A stretch of 64,000 nt of DNA from Cordylochernes scorpioides (lineage: Eukaryota > Arthropoda > Arachnida > Pseudoscorpiones > Chernetidae): assembly GCA_030710605.1 (NCBI GenBank), contig CP092874.1:43644965-43708964 (forward strand), given 5' to 3'. Positions 42,491 to 51,707 of the stretch are shown here, piece by piece (position 1 is the first letter of the stretch; every line of letters begins with the position of its first letter). Made by a program: the position numbers and the translations under genes. Below the pieces are notes generated by a model that had not been told where the DNA came from, did not search any database, and saw only the letters and a program-made list of their open reading frames with translations.

Positions 42491-43009
42491 CTAGGTCTTC
42501 CAATATTTCATCGATGAACGTTGCCATTCGATCGGAAAATAGGTCTGACCAATGCAGGGAAGTCTTGTAGGAGCTGGGTCTCCTACTTGTTTCAGGACGG
42601 AACGGTGGTCCGAGTAGGCATAGTCTATAGTTTGGTATTGGGTGACGCGGTCGCAGAAGCCTGATGGTAGTAGGATTCTGTCCAAACGACGCGCGTCGAC
42701 CCGGCTTCCGATAGTGGCAACCCTGGTGTGCTCCAGTGCAGCATCGAAGAAGGTGGCGACGTCGACGAGATCGGCTTGGTCCAGGAGCTCCGCGAGGGCT
42801 TCTGCTGAACCCGATGCCAGGTCCTTCGCCGACTTCTCGGAGATGTTCAGGTCACCGAGGATCCAAGTATCTTCTTTATTCGCCAAAGCTGCGTTGATCT
42901 GGAGCTGGCGGCATCGTTCTTCAGGAGCATGAGAGACGTGGGCGTTGACACACGTAATGGAGACCCCCCGGACGGTGAGGTCGATTACAGCAATCTTTTG
43001 CAATTGCAA
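42491..43009 (-). pseudogene. LINE APE-type endonuclease, C-terminal half
   Basis: Contains VRGVSITCVNAHVSHA, then WILGDLNI near 42860-42885 (catalytic GDxN) and DYAYSDHRSV near 42590-42625 (catalytic SDH). The N-terminal half with the first Asn and Glu is not present. The frame begins in a low-complexity TTTGCAATTGCAATTTTGCA stretch at 42997-43016 that looks like a deletion or slippage scar. Confidence 0.8.
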
Positions 43010-43185
43010 TTTTGCAATTGTCCATGTTTTGATGTCAGAGAGCCGTTTGTAAAGGGTTGATTAGGAGGATCCAAGTCCCTTTACGAGTTCCTCGCTGAGT
43101 AGGTACATGGCCAGCTTCTGTTCTGCGCTGATTGTTTCATTAGCATCCTCAGGTGAGGAAGGGACACGATGGCCTCTTTTACTTC

Positions 43186-44568
43186 CTATACCTTCAAGCC
43201 TAGGAGTCTAATCTCTCCGAAGGGGGATGTTGGGAGGCGCTCGATCAGAGTGTTAAGCTCAAATAGGGCCGTTGACCCAGCTTTTGGAGACAAGGATCTA
43301 GCTCTATCCTTGCTCTTGCGATGGCTGGATTTGGTACCTCTACTGATGTTGAGGTCTGTCTGGGTGAAGGTTTCCGGAGTTCTGGTGGTGGGCCCAGTCT
43401 CGGGAGCTTTGGTCTCTTGAGTAGGTGGCGTGGAGGATGTCTGTACCGGGACAGCCACTGGGGCAGGGTGGTTTAATGCTGCAGGTGGCGATGCAGCTGC
43501 AGTGGTGTTAGGAGCAGACGCCGTTTTTACACTTCTCTTCTGGCTCGAGGGTTGGATGGTATTAGCCTCCCTGATGATCCGGGGGCAATTCATTCTCTTG
43601 TGGCCCATTCTGTGACACTTGGAGCAACGGAAGCCGTACTCCAAGTAGGCCAGTGCAGAGCCGCCCTTGGCTGTCATAACAATCTTCTTAGGAAGATCTG
43701 TGATTTTTTCCCCGTTGTTCATCAGGATGAATGCCGTCTTTTTTAGGTCCAGCCAGGTGTAGCCGCCGAAAGAATTCATGGCAGGGGCGATGGAGACCAC
43801 CTGGCAGTAGGGGCTCAGGGCCCTGATGATGTCAGCGTCTTCAATGACGAATGGAAGCCCGCTGATTGTTATTTTTTCTGCCTTCCTTTGGTGAGGAAGG
43901 ACTTTGAGGAGGGCTCTCTTGACCATAAGTCCGTCCTCTATTATTGTTTCTGCCATTTCAGGCCTCTCAAGGCCAGCTAAGATTTGCCCGGATGCTTTTC
44001 CCAGCTGTACAACGCAGCTTTTCCCCAGTTTATTCTCCAGGGCCTTGATGTAGTCCATCGGAGTGAATTCCGGGGAGTACTCCAGATAGAGCATATGGTC
44101 AAATTTTCCGGCAGCTGCTTTGCTCCGGCATTGATCCAGCATTTGTCTGGAGACCTTGATTTGTTCAATGATGTTCCTGGGGCGCGATGGCTGGCGCGGC
44201 GCAGTGTTGTCCCGGGTGGCTTCAGTCTGGCGAGATGGACCCGGTTGAGGCTGGCGTACCCTTTCTGAAGCAGGCGAAGGTTTCCTCTTTTTACTTTGCT
44301 CGAAGTGAACCGATTCGTTTTCAATGATGTCGGTCCAATTTCGGCTTGTTTGAGGCGAATTCGCATATCCGCCGCTTGTCACGGGTGATTTTGCATACTT
44401 CTAATTAATTTCAGGATTTGATACATTCTTCACTGAAGTGTTTTCCGCCGATATTTCGGCATTCGATGGTGTATCACAGAAAAGAAAAGCACCATCCTGT
44501 TCCCCGTCATATTTACTATCCGCCAATACCGAAAACATATTGCTGACTTCCATCCTCTCGCCCTCCAT
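43186..44568 (-). CDS. LINE ORF1 protein (one premature stop)
   Basis: RNA-binding ORF1 of about 460 residues. The ATG at 44566-44568 starts MEGERMEVSNMFSVLADS. A TAG at 44401-44403 interrupts the same frame, which is then open for 398 codons to 43186. A central part with a FVIEDADIIRALSPYCQVV stretch looks RRM-like. It is followed by a knuckle CSKCHRMGHKRMNC near 43570-43620 (CX2CX4HX4C) and a Pro/Thr-rich tail. Single-knuckle ORF1 proteins of this layout accompany Tx1-type elements. A short out-of-frame continuation to about 43075 may be the original C-terminus. Confidence 0.75.
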
Positions 44569-44640
44569 GCCCGAAGAACGCGGAGCTCGCGCGCCGCGTG
44601 GCCGCACGGCCGAGAGAGAGAGAGAGGGAGCTATAGCTCG

Positions 44641-45411
44641 ATAGCTTATAATGGTTAGAAGTATATGCTCAATAACGAAGATATAGTTAAAATCAATTGT
44701 CCGTTGTGTGAATGTATATATACGGGTAGATGTTGCTCACATATATGAGTTTATTGAGAGGACGTCAACCTAACTAACAATTAAAATATTCACAGCCAAT
44801 TAATATTATTTATTGGTTAACCAGGTTACGGCGCCACGTATAAAGATATAGCCAAAGACCCGGGTTGTTCTTTTTTCAAATATTTTGGTTGGAAGAATTT
44901 TGTTTAAGATATTTTAATCAGTAGCTCTTCTGCCAAATTATAGTGAACTATCAGAATAAATAATCCTTTCCTCGGCATAATATACTGAGTTAGTCTTACA
45001 ATTGGTATTTTTCATTAAAACCTTTCGGCGCCAGAATATTAGTATAAGGTACTTGCAGGTCTTTAGTTAAAAGAATTGAAGACACTTTTTGGAATTTCTC
45101 GGAATATTTGTCCATATATGTGTATCTCATTAACGCCATTCTTCCCGAGAAAATTAATATTCTTCTAAATATTTTTTTCCGTGAAGTGTATCTCGGAGGT
45201 ATATTTTCATGCTCGAATATTGAACACTTTGTTATCGAACAAATAATGTAATAAATCTGGAAAGCTTGAATCCTTTGGAAAAGTAGTTTTGTAACTATGC
45301 ACTATGAAACTATGTAGAGGAGTAAATTTAGCCCACAATTCGTATCAACAGGTAGACTATGTGTCTTCAACAATATCTAAATATTAATTGATTTAAATCT
45401 CCTGGATATTA
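44641..45411. other. Unassigned AT-rich intron DNA
   Basis: No gene, RNA or repeat that I can support. GGCGCCA occurs twice (near 44830 and 45028) in a GTTACGGCGCCA / TTTCGGCGCCAG context. This might mark decayed LTR boundaries, but I could not pair them. Confidence 0.35.
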
Positions 45412-45680
45412 ATTAAACAAATACTACAGGTTTCTGGAGACGAGTTTCTCTTATCTTTATTAAATGTGATCTCCAGCCTTCGGGAATCTCTGCCCTTCAT
45501 AGATGTAGGCAGTCTTCTCTACCACAAGAATTCAAGATTTTATTATGTTTAGTTTAATCAAACTCTTGTGGTATAGAAGACTGCCTACATCTATGAAGAG
45601 CAGAGATGCTCGAAGGCCCGAGATCACGTTTAATAAAGATAAAGAAACTCATCTCCAGAAACCTGTAGCATTTGTTTAAT
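45412..45680. repeat. Foldback element with ~125-bp arms
   Basis: The left arm ATTAAACAAATACTACAGG... runs to GTCTTCTCTACCACAAGA (about 45532). The right arm is its complement from TCTTGTGGTATAGAAGAC (45564) to ...CATTTGTTTAAT (45680). The loop is about 30 bp. Arms differ at scattered positions. It ends 120 bp upstream of a TIL exon. No coding capacity and no assigned superfamily. Confidence 0.8.
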
Positions 45681-45799
45681 ATATGTAAATGTGTCGCGGG
45701 TCAAAAATAGGCTGTGATCCACTTATCCATAGAAAGGAGACTTCTAGTGATACCAAGAACAACGGACCTTGTATCTAGCCAGACGTTTGGTTGTTCCAG

Positions 45800-45973
45800 G
45801 AGCGGTCTGCCCGGACACTGAGGAGGAGGTGACAGGAAGTCTGATCTGTGAGGCGACATGTGGGCAACCCTGGCCTCCCTGCACTGGAGTCCAACCTGGA
45901 CAGCCAGCGTGCCAGTGCAAGCCTCAGCATTGTCGAGACCCTGAGTCTGGGGAATGTGTCTATAGACCTCCTG
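45800..45973 (+). CDS. TIL-domain inhibitor exon lacking cysteines 2 and 6 (gene B)
   Basis: A 174-nt exon (58 codons, phase 1 at both ends) with acceptor GTTCCAG and donor G|GTGGGT. It encodes a TIL domain with eight cysteines: C-x8-[G]-x3-C-x3-C-x6-C-x3-[Q]-x5-C-x-C-x4-C-x7-C. The bracketed Gly and Gln sit exactly where the second and sixth cysteines of the ten-cysteine family are; the TIL exon at 62504 has identical spacing. In Ascaris-type inhibitors these two cysteines bond to each other, so the change removes one complete disulfide and leaves the other four pairs. The residue at the usual P1 position is Gly (loop TGV). It would be spliced after the signal peptide exon at 27778. The next exon may be 62504. 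Confidence 0.8.
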
Positions 45974-46089
45974 GTGGGTATAGGAACAGGAAATGTACCA
46001 TAACATATCGAAATTTATTGACCGTCGCTGCAACTAGCGGCCTCGGGTCGGTTACAAAGCCAACAAAACCAGATTTGACAAACTGAGAA

Positions 46090-46340
46090 GCGTCCACCTA
46101 GAGATCATGGTTTCGGGCAAATGGCCCTTGTCAGCTTAGGGCGGACTTCATTTCATGATATCCACAAGGGATCCAATAGAATCTTCACAATCTGCCAAAG
46201 AGGTGTTTATGTGGCAGAGTCAAAAGATAGCGTCTGGTTTTGACGTTTAATTTGACGGGAAGAGGAGCCCTATATTTTTGTATCAATTTTTTCCCGGCAA
46301 AACTTACATCTAATTGTAGAATTTATTTTAAAATAACAAC
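46090..46340. other. Unassigned intron DNA
   Basis: No recognisable feature; a moderately GC-rich stretch just downstream of the TIL exon, then AT-rich DNA. Confidence 0.35.
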
Positions 46341-46680
46341 AATGATAATTTTAAAATGGAAAAAGCAATTCAGAAACGACACAGCAAGTTAGGTGTAGAT
46401 ATACAGATTACTTTTATAAAAATCAAATGTGTTCACCTGCACATGCATACGTGTGCAGTTTAACATTTGATTTTTTAAACAGTCCTCCATTCGAATTTGA
46501 TAAGTCAACTGAAGCTCTCTTTGTTCAAAAGTTCGCGTTTTTCAAAATGAAAAAGATACTTTTAAGGTTGTCCCAAAATTTCGTAAACATATTATGATTG
46601 TGAATCATATTTTGCAAGTGTTTACGAACTTTTGGGACAATATTGGTAACCTTGGTAGAATATTAACAGAATTATTATAA
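46341..46680. repeat. MITE-like repeat, partner of the one at 50.6-50.9 kb (opposite orientation)
   Basis: The segment with TTAGGTGTAGATATACAGAT and CACCTGCACATGCATACGTG (46388-46460) is the reverse complement of 50795-50885. An inner hairpin GTTGTCCCAAAATTTCGTAA / TTTACGAACTTTTGGGACAA lies at 46568-46642. TTGTCCCAAAA ends are reminiscent of mariner-type termini. Confidence 0.65.
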
Positions 46681-46951
46681 AAGAATGATTTAATTTCTGA
46701 GGTTCTATATCAAAGGTGGTCAATCAGCAGATGAACCAAGTTTCAGAGAGAGAGAGAGATTGAGATTGAAACTGATTTATTATAACGTACATATAAGAAA
46801 ATATAAGGTTAAATACATAAAATGAATAAATAAGATTAATAATTACAATATATACAGTTATATCAACGTCATAATCAAGCAATAGTTCTAATTCGGTCAC
46901 CGTTTGCTTTTGTGAATGGAATAAATACCCAAATATGGCCATTTCTCATAA

Positions 46952-47021
46952 CCATCGGTGGTTCAGTTGTAGAATGCTCGCCTGCCACGCGGGCGGCAGG
47001 GTTCGATTCCCGGCCGATGCA
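46952..47021 (+). pseudogene. tRNA-Gly(GCC)-like pseudogene
   Basis: Tandem partner of 47223-47293. D arm, anticodon loop CTGCCAC and B box GGTTCGATTCC are kept. One base is missing in the variable/T region and the T stem has an A-G mismatch (CAGGG against CCCGG). Followed by TTTTTTT. Confidence 0.7.
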
Positions 47022-47222
47022 TTTTTTTTACAATTTTTAAAACTCATTTATATTATTATTATTATCACTTAGGTGATAGTTGTTTTCAAAAATATGTATC
47101 CCACATTACCTAATTAATATATACAGTTATCAGCGTCATAATCAAGCAACAATTCTTAATCAATTCTGTCACCGTTTGCTTTGTGAATGGAATAAATACC
47201 CAAATATGGCCATTCCTCATAA

Positions 47223-47293
47223 CCATCGGTGGTTCAGTGGTAGAATGCTCGCCTGCCACGCGGGCAGCCCGGGTTCGATTCCCGGCCGATGCA
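47223..47293 (+). tRNA. tRNA-Gly (anticodon GCC)
   Basis: A 71-nt sequence that folds as tRNA-Gly. The anticodon stem CTCGC/GCGGG encloses loop CTGCCAC with GCC. The T stem CCGGG/CCCGG encloses TTCGATT. The acceptor stem CCATCGG/CCGATGC has six pairs and a C-C mismatch at its end (canonical tRNA-Gly starts GC). Discriminator A. The A box (GGTTCAGTGG) and B box (GGTTCGATTCC) are intact and a run of Ts follows at 47294, so it should be transcribed by RNA polymerase III. The terminal mismatch leaves function uncertain. Confidence 0.8.
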
Positions 47294-47335
47294 TTTTTTT
47301 TTTTTTACAATTTTTAAAACCTATTTATATATTAT

Positions 47336-47440
47336 ACAAGAATGACATCCACGGCGCCAATTTATAATTGTAACGAATAGTATTAGAATAAAAGCATTTA
47401 ATCGGGTAAAACCCGGGCGTTGCCCGGGTCATTCGGCTAG
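47336..47440 (+). mobile_element. Helitron 3' end fragment with perfect terminal hairpin
   Basis: Ends with hairpin ACCCGGGC-GTT-GCCCGGGT (47411-47429), then CATTCGG and CTAG (47437-47440) followed by T. Upstream CCACGGCGCCAATTTATAAT is shared with the copy near 48990. The 5' part is not recognised; it may include the tRNA-Gly repeats. Confidence 0.7.
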
Positions 47441-47511
47441 TGATAGATATATGAATAAATAGATATAAATAGATAAAATAATTGATAAATATACATATAT
47501 ATGTAAATATA

Positions 47512-47932
47512 TATACAAGGTCTTCATTGGTGGCGCCCACCGTAAGAAAGACTCCGCCACCGACGGACTGCGAGAGTTCTTTCCCACAGAGTGGGCAGGT
47601 CGAGGTGTTGGCTGGCATTACCCAACTCAAGACCAAGATGGTACTTGTAGATAGTAGCCTTCGCCACACTTGTTAGCTTTACTGCCTCGGGATGGAGGCC
47701 GACGCCGAAGAAGCAGCCCTGCAAATCCAGGGGCAAGTCGCAGGAAGCGAACACCTCCCGTAGCAGGGGGCGCACGGCTCGGCAACTCCAATATCTGGGG
47801 GTCAGCGACCCGTCGCTGGACCCACAGGTGGCACAGTTGGCACGCCTCGAGGCAGGATGGTCAGGATGGGCTAGGGCGTGGAGGGCCAGCCGTAGGGTGA
47901 CATCTGCGTCGTGTATCGAGAAGCAGAGAGAG
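47512..47932 (-). mobile_element. 5'-truncated copy of the Tx1/L1-like LINE
   Basis: The 3' 420 bp of the same LINE as at 40 kb, with the matching end TTGGTGGCGCCCACC (47528) and the same (TA)n tail. The minus-strand frame 47524-47775 encodes the LINE C-terminus (STSTILVL and NTSTCPLCGKE). It breaks off at 47932 before a GAGAGAGAGA run. Confidence 0.8.
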
Positions 47933-48899
47933 AGAATACCAACAACAACATCAAAAGCGTTATTAAGACATTTTAGTCTTATACAGATTCTCCAAGCAGA
48001 AATATAGGATACATGAAGGAAAAACCGTGATAGAACTTAATGGTAACATGATATTTATATACAGGGGAAATTAAATAAAGGCTATCAAACTAATAGTTTA
48101 ATCTGGGCAAATTGGAGGCAAAGAAAGTTACTATACATGGATTTACCACGGATTCTCGTGTTAGGTCTTGTGGAGTTATTTGGTAGCAGCTCTGAGACCT
48201 TTCTTAGCTATGTAGAACTTTTCCTAATCATCATCCCCGCCCTTGATATTGCCGGTTGGACTTCACTTGAAAGCATTTCGACCTGTCAGTCAATTGGGAA
48301 GTCTTCCACTATAATATTAGTTGAATCCCTCAAGCTGCTTTAGTAAGATTTAGCCTTGTCAGATGCCCAGGAATACTTGCCAACAGAGCGAAACATCGTA
48401 TCATCTTTTGCCTTTATATTGTTTAGACCATTAAATTTTGGGACAAGTGGTAGATGATCCAAATATATATATATATATATATTAATAAAATGCAAATTTC
48501 ATAAGTGTTGTTCACTAAAAACTTTCGTTACAATGTATCAATTTCGACCAAATTTTCAACATTTATGTAAAACGGGATGGAGCAGGTTTTGCTTAACATC
48601 AAAATATTTTTCCCTAACATTAACATGCGTAACTTTGCTGTTATCGATTAAATACAAAAAAAATCAACAGAGTTAATTTTATTTATATATAAATACAAAA
48701 TTAAATTTCAACAGAGTTAATTTTTTTACATACTAGCTAATAATCTCAATCTAAAAAATATTCAAAACAAGCAATTTTAAGATAACACCATATGTAAAAC
48801 AGTCGGCCAAGAAAACAAATAACGTGTAATATATATAATATAATATATATAATATAACGGTATAATAACGGTATAAAGAAATAATGAGCCTATCGTTCA
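47933..48899. other. Unassigned AT-rich intron DNA
   Basis: No gene seen. A 69-codon plus-strand frame at 48137-48343 has no recognisable domain. A (TA)n run lies at about 48463-48482, with further TA-rich repeats at 48830-48865. Confidence 0.35.
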
Positions 48900-49155
48900 A
48901 ATTTATAATTGTAACGAATAGTATTTTAATTAAAACATTTTAAAAACACACAGTTTGGAACGGGACGTTTCACAAGAGTGACATCCACGGCGCCAATTTA
49001 TAATTGTAACGAATAGTATTTGAATTAAAACGTTTTTAAAATATATACGCACTCGGGTAAAACCCGGGCGTTTATAGAGAATTGTTTTAACAAATGTTCG
49101 TTCGACAAACCTTTACTCGGGTAAAACCCCGGGCGAAGCCGGGTACGTCCGCTAG
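48900..49155 (+). mobile_element. Helitron 3' end copies (two in tandem)
   Basis: TTTATAATTGTAACGAATAG occurs at about 48900 and 49000. The terminus is ACCCCGGGCGAAGCCGGGT followed by ACGTCCG and CTAG (49152-49155) and T, matching the class of terminus at 9165 and 62724. An inner CGGGTAAAACCCGGGCG near 49050 is a truncated terminus of the other class. Confidence 0.65.
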
Positions 49156-49629
49156 TATATATATATAAGGCATGCATTCAGTAGCAAGATCAACAATCAT
49201 CTCAAGTAGTGCAAGCGAAACAATAAAAAGATCTATAACAGAGGATCCTTGAGTTGAAGAATAAAAGTAAAGTTTCCATATTTATCACTGATAGATCTTC
49301 CATCTATTACCGTGAGTGAACTCTCATCGAGAAAATAATAATTCTATAGAGTCTACCTATATTCCAGGAGATTATTCTATGAGGATTGTTCCTTAGTGAT
49401 GTAACATTTTATTTTGATAATTAGAATGTTTATGCTGAGCTTCAAGCGCAGATTGACGACTTTTATTCGTTTTTAGAAATGAGCAATCATGTGATAGTAC
49501 TTGTCTAGGTTGTCGCAAAAATGCATTCCAAGAAAGATATTTTAACTGTGAAAAATTAGGTTGGGCGGTGGTACAGTATGAATGCTATTCGAAGTTTGCT
49601 ATAATGCATCCCCGTTGGGGCTGACAACG

Positions 49630-50330
49630 CGGCCATTTAAAACAGAATAGCTTATGCCACGGACAATTAGCCTGTTATCTCTTAGTTTGGAAACAGTTCC
49701 CTTACTCATGAGTTCTTTTCGCTTGCTAATTAGCAATATCCTTTGGTCTCTAATAGTTGGAGGGTAATATTTATTTATGAATATTTTTTTTTGGCCCTGA
49801 GTCTGAAAGCGTTCCTAAAAAGCAGAATTTTTTGCTTGAAATCAGGCACCTCAATAAGCAGCGGCGAGTTAGCTTTTTTGTCAATCTTCGGCACAGTTCT
49901 ATCCTAAGATCTTCAGAAATTTGCATCGTGTTCGAAAGCAGATCTTGGATCAAAGCTCGAGATTCTTCAGGGGTTTCGTTTTCTGCTCCTTCTAGGCCGT
50001 AAATAATCAGGTTCCTTTCCTTCTGCTTCATCTCTCCAAGCTCCAACCGTCTCTCGAGATCAGATATTCTATTTGTATTAAGCGAGACAGCTTTAGAAGT
50101 GGTTTCCAATGATGACTCGGAGTGTTGTAGGCGCTGATTAATTTTGTCCAATCCTTGTTCTACCGAAAAAAGTCTATTCTCAATTTTTTTTTACCAAAGT
50201 CATCTATCTTAGTTGAAAGTGCTAAAATTATATCATGCAAATCTTTATCTCTGCCTGCATCTAATGTAATTTGCCTCGTCTGTTTGGGGGCCTGAATTTG
50301 GTTCAATACCTGACATGAGCAGTACCATTA
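49630..50330 (-). pseudogene. L1-type ORF1 protein remnant (coiled coil plus RNA-binding domain)
   Basis: The minus strand encodes a heptad-like coiled coil (INQRLQHSESSLETTSKAV), then NLIIYGLEGAENETPEES, typical of the RRM of L1/Transposase_22-type ORF1p proteins. A further stretch near 49640-49760 in another frame has a VSKLRDNRLIVRG C-terminus. Frame breaks near 49860 and 50190. It does not match the zinc-knuckle ORF1 of the 40 kb LINE, so it comes from another family. Confidence 0.6.
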
Positions 50331-50559
50331 GAATAATACATCGACGGGTTCCCTTTCCAGCATGAATAAGAGAGATAACCTTGAAGTTATTTTCATAAAA
50401 AAGATTTAGCGCGAAAATTTACTTCTCTTGCAAACATGAAGATATCAGCTTCATGATCTTCGTAGAGAATATATAAACTATAGGCCAACGGCAGGATACT
50501 CAAAAGAAGGCGTAACCCAAGTAGAAGCACAAAAAAAGCAAATAATAAGCATAATATGT

Positions 50560-50960
50560 TTATGAACCTTTTTGGGACAACCTTGTATTATTAATTCCTA
50601 TATAATTATTAACAATATTACTTAAAATAATGTGGGTTGTGTTGTGTGTGTGACAAAAGACAAATAAATAGAATATAATTCAACCTTCAATAAGAGACTA
50701 ACATCGATTTTTTATAATATAAATAATAATTGTTATAATTTTAAAAATGATAGAAAGTTAGCAATAATTCTGAATATAGAATTGAGAAATACAGACTGTT
50801 TATAAAATCAAAAAACTGCACACGTATGCATGTGCAGGTGAACACATTTGATTTTATAAGTAATCTGTATATCTACACCTAACTTTGATTAGTCTTTAGA
50901 AGAGTGTCGTTGCTGAGTTATCATAGAGCAATCCATAATATCAAAATTTTAAATCCTGAA
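50560..50960. repeat. MITE-like repeat, inverted partner of 46.34-46.68 kb
   Basis: Contains GAACCTTTTTGGGACAACCT near 50566. The block with CTGCACACGTATGCATGTGC (50818) is a local palindrome and the complement of 46440-46460. Confidence 0.65.
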
Positions 50961-51059
50961 GCGCGCAACCTGCTGTGTGTTTTAAAACAAAAAAAAAAAC
51001 TTAATAAAAGATGGACGAAATAAGCCTTATTTTTTAAAAAGCCAACAAAATGTTTTTTT

Positions 51060-51440
51060 TTTTATTTATTACAAGACGAATGACCCGGCTTTGCCCGAGA
51101 ATTCCCCCGAGTGCAATTTCCTTCATACTGAAAGTACATAAATAATAAATAATAGAAGTGTCATAGAATAGCAATACAGAAGAAACACATAAACCACAGG
51201 CAAAAAGTGTGTGATATATTGGTATTATATTAGTGTTTAGGTATTTGATTTAATTATTTTTTGCAATCCATTCAGTCGTTTCAAAATCAATATAGTTTTA
51301 ATAGATGGCAGCTTTTCCAACCCAACCCCCGAGGTACCCGCCCCAGCGCATTAACCCTTGAAATTGTCTGAGTTGAGTGAGTGACTGCGATGGATATTGA
51401 CTGCGATGCCCACCTTCTCAGTAAGAATAATAAAAAATAA
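51060..51440 (-). repeat. Degenerate Helitron terminus and unassigned DNA
   Basis: The complement of 51073-51112 reads CTCGGGCAAAGCCGGGTCAT followed by TCGTCTTG. This resembles the Helitron 3' hairpin with a decayed CTAG. Nothing else is recognised up to 51440. Confidence 0.4.
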
Positions 51441-51707
51441 TTTATAAAAAAAAATTAATCCAAAATACTGCCATGTAAATATTTTTCTGTAAAAAATAAA
51501 AGAGCACATGGAAATTAGGCAAACATATGTGTTTGCTATTGACTGCGACTGCTTTAAAACGGAATTTTTTTAAAGAGATAAAAAAACAAAGGCCAGAACA
51601 AAAATTAATAAAAAATACGATAGTCATTATTTACATACAGTAACGCTTATTTTTTAAAGTTTTTTTTTTAATTGCATTGTATGCACTTACCGTTACTTGG
51701 TAAAATA

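Larger units (their letters stand above)
39987..44640 (-). mobile_element. Tx1/L1-like LINE, nearly full length but damaged
   Basis: Two-ORF non-LTR element reading leftward: ORF1 with a zinc knuckle, then an APE-type endonuclease, RT and a C-terminal CCHC region. The 3' end is AATAAAGATCTTG followed by (TA)n in complement. The second copy at 47512 ends the same way. The interior is strikingly GC-rich relative to the flanks. The N-terminal half of the endonuclease appears deleted around 43000-43060, and several frames are broken. Confidence 0.8.

Noticed and set aside
48137..48343. Leu/Ile/Ser-rich 69-codon frame with a possible membrane segment
   Set aside because: No start context, splice signals or similarity; chance open frame in AT-rich DNA is more likely.
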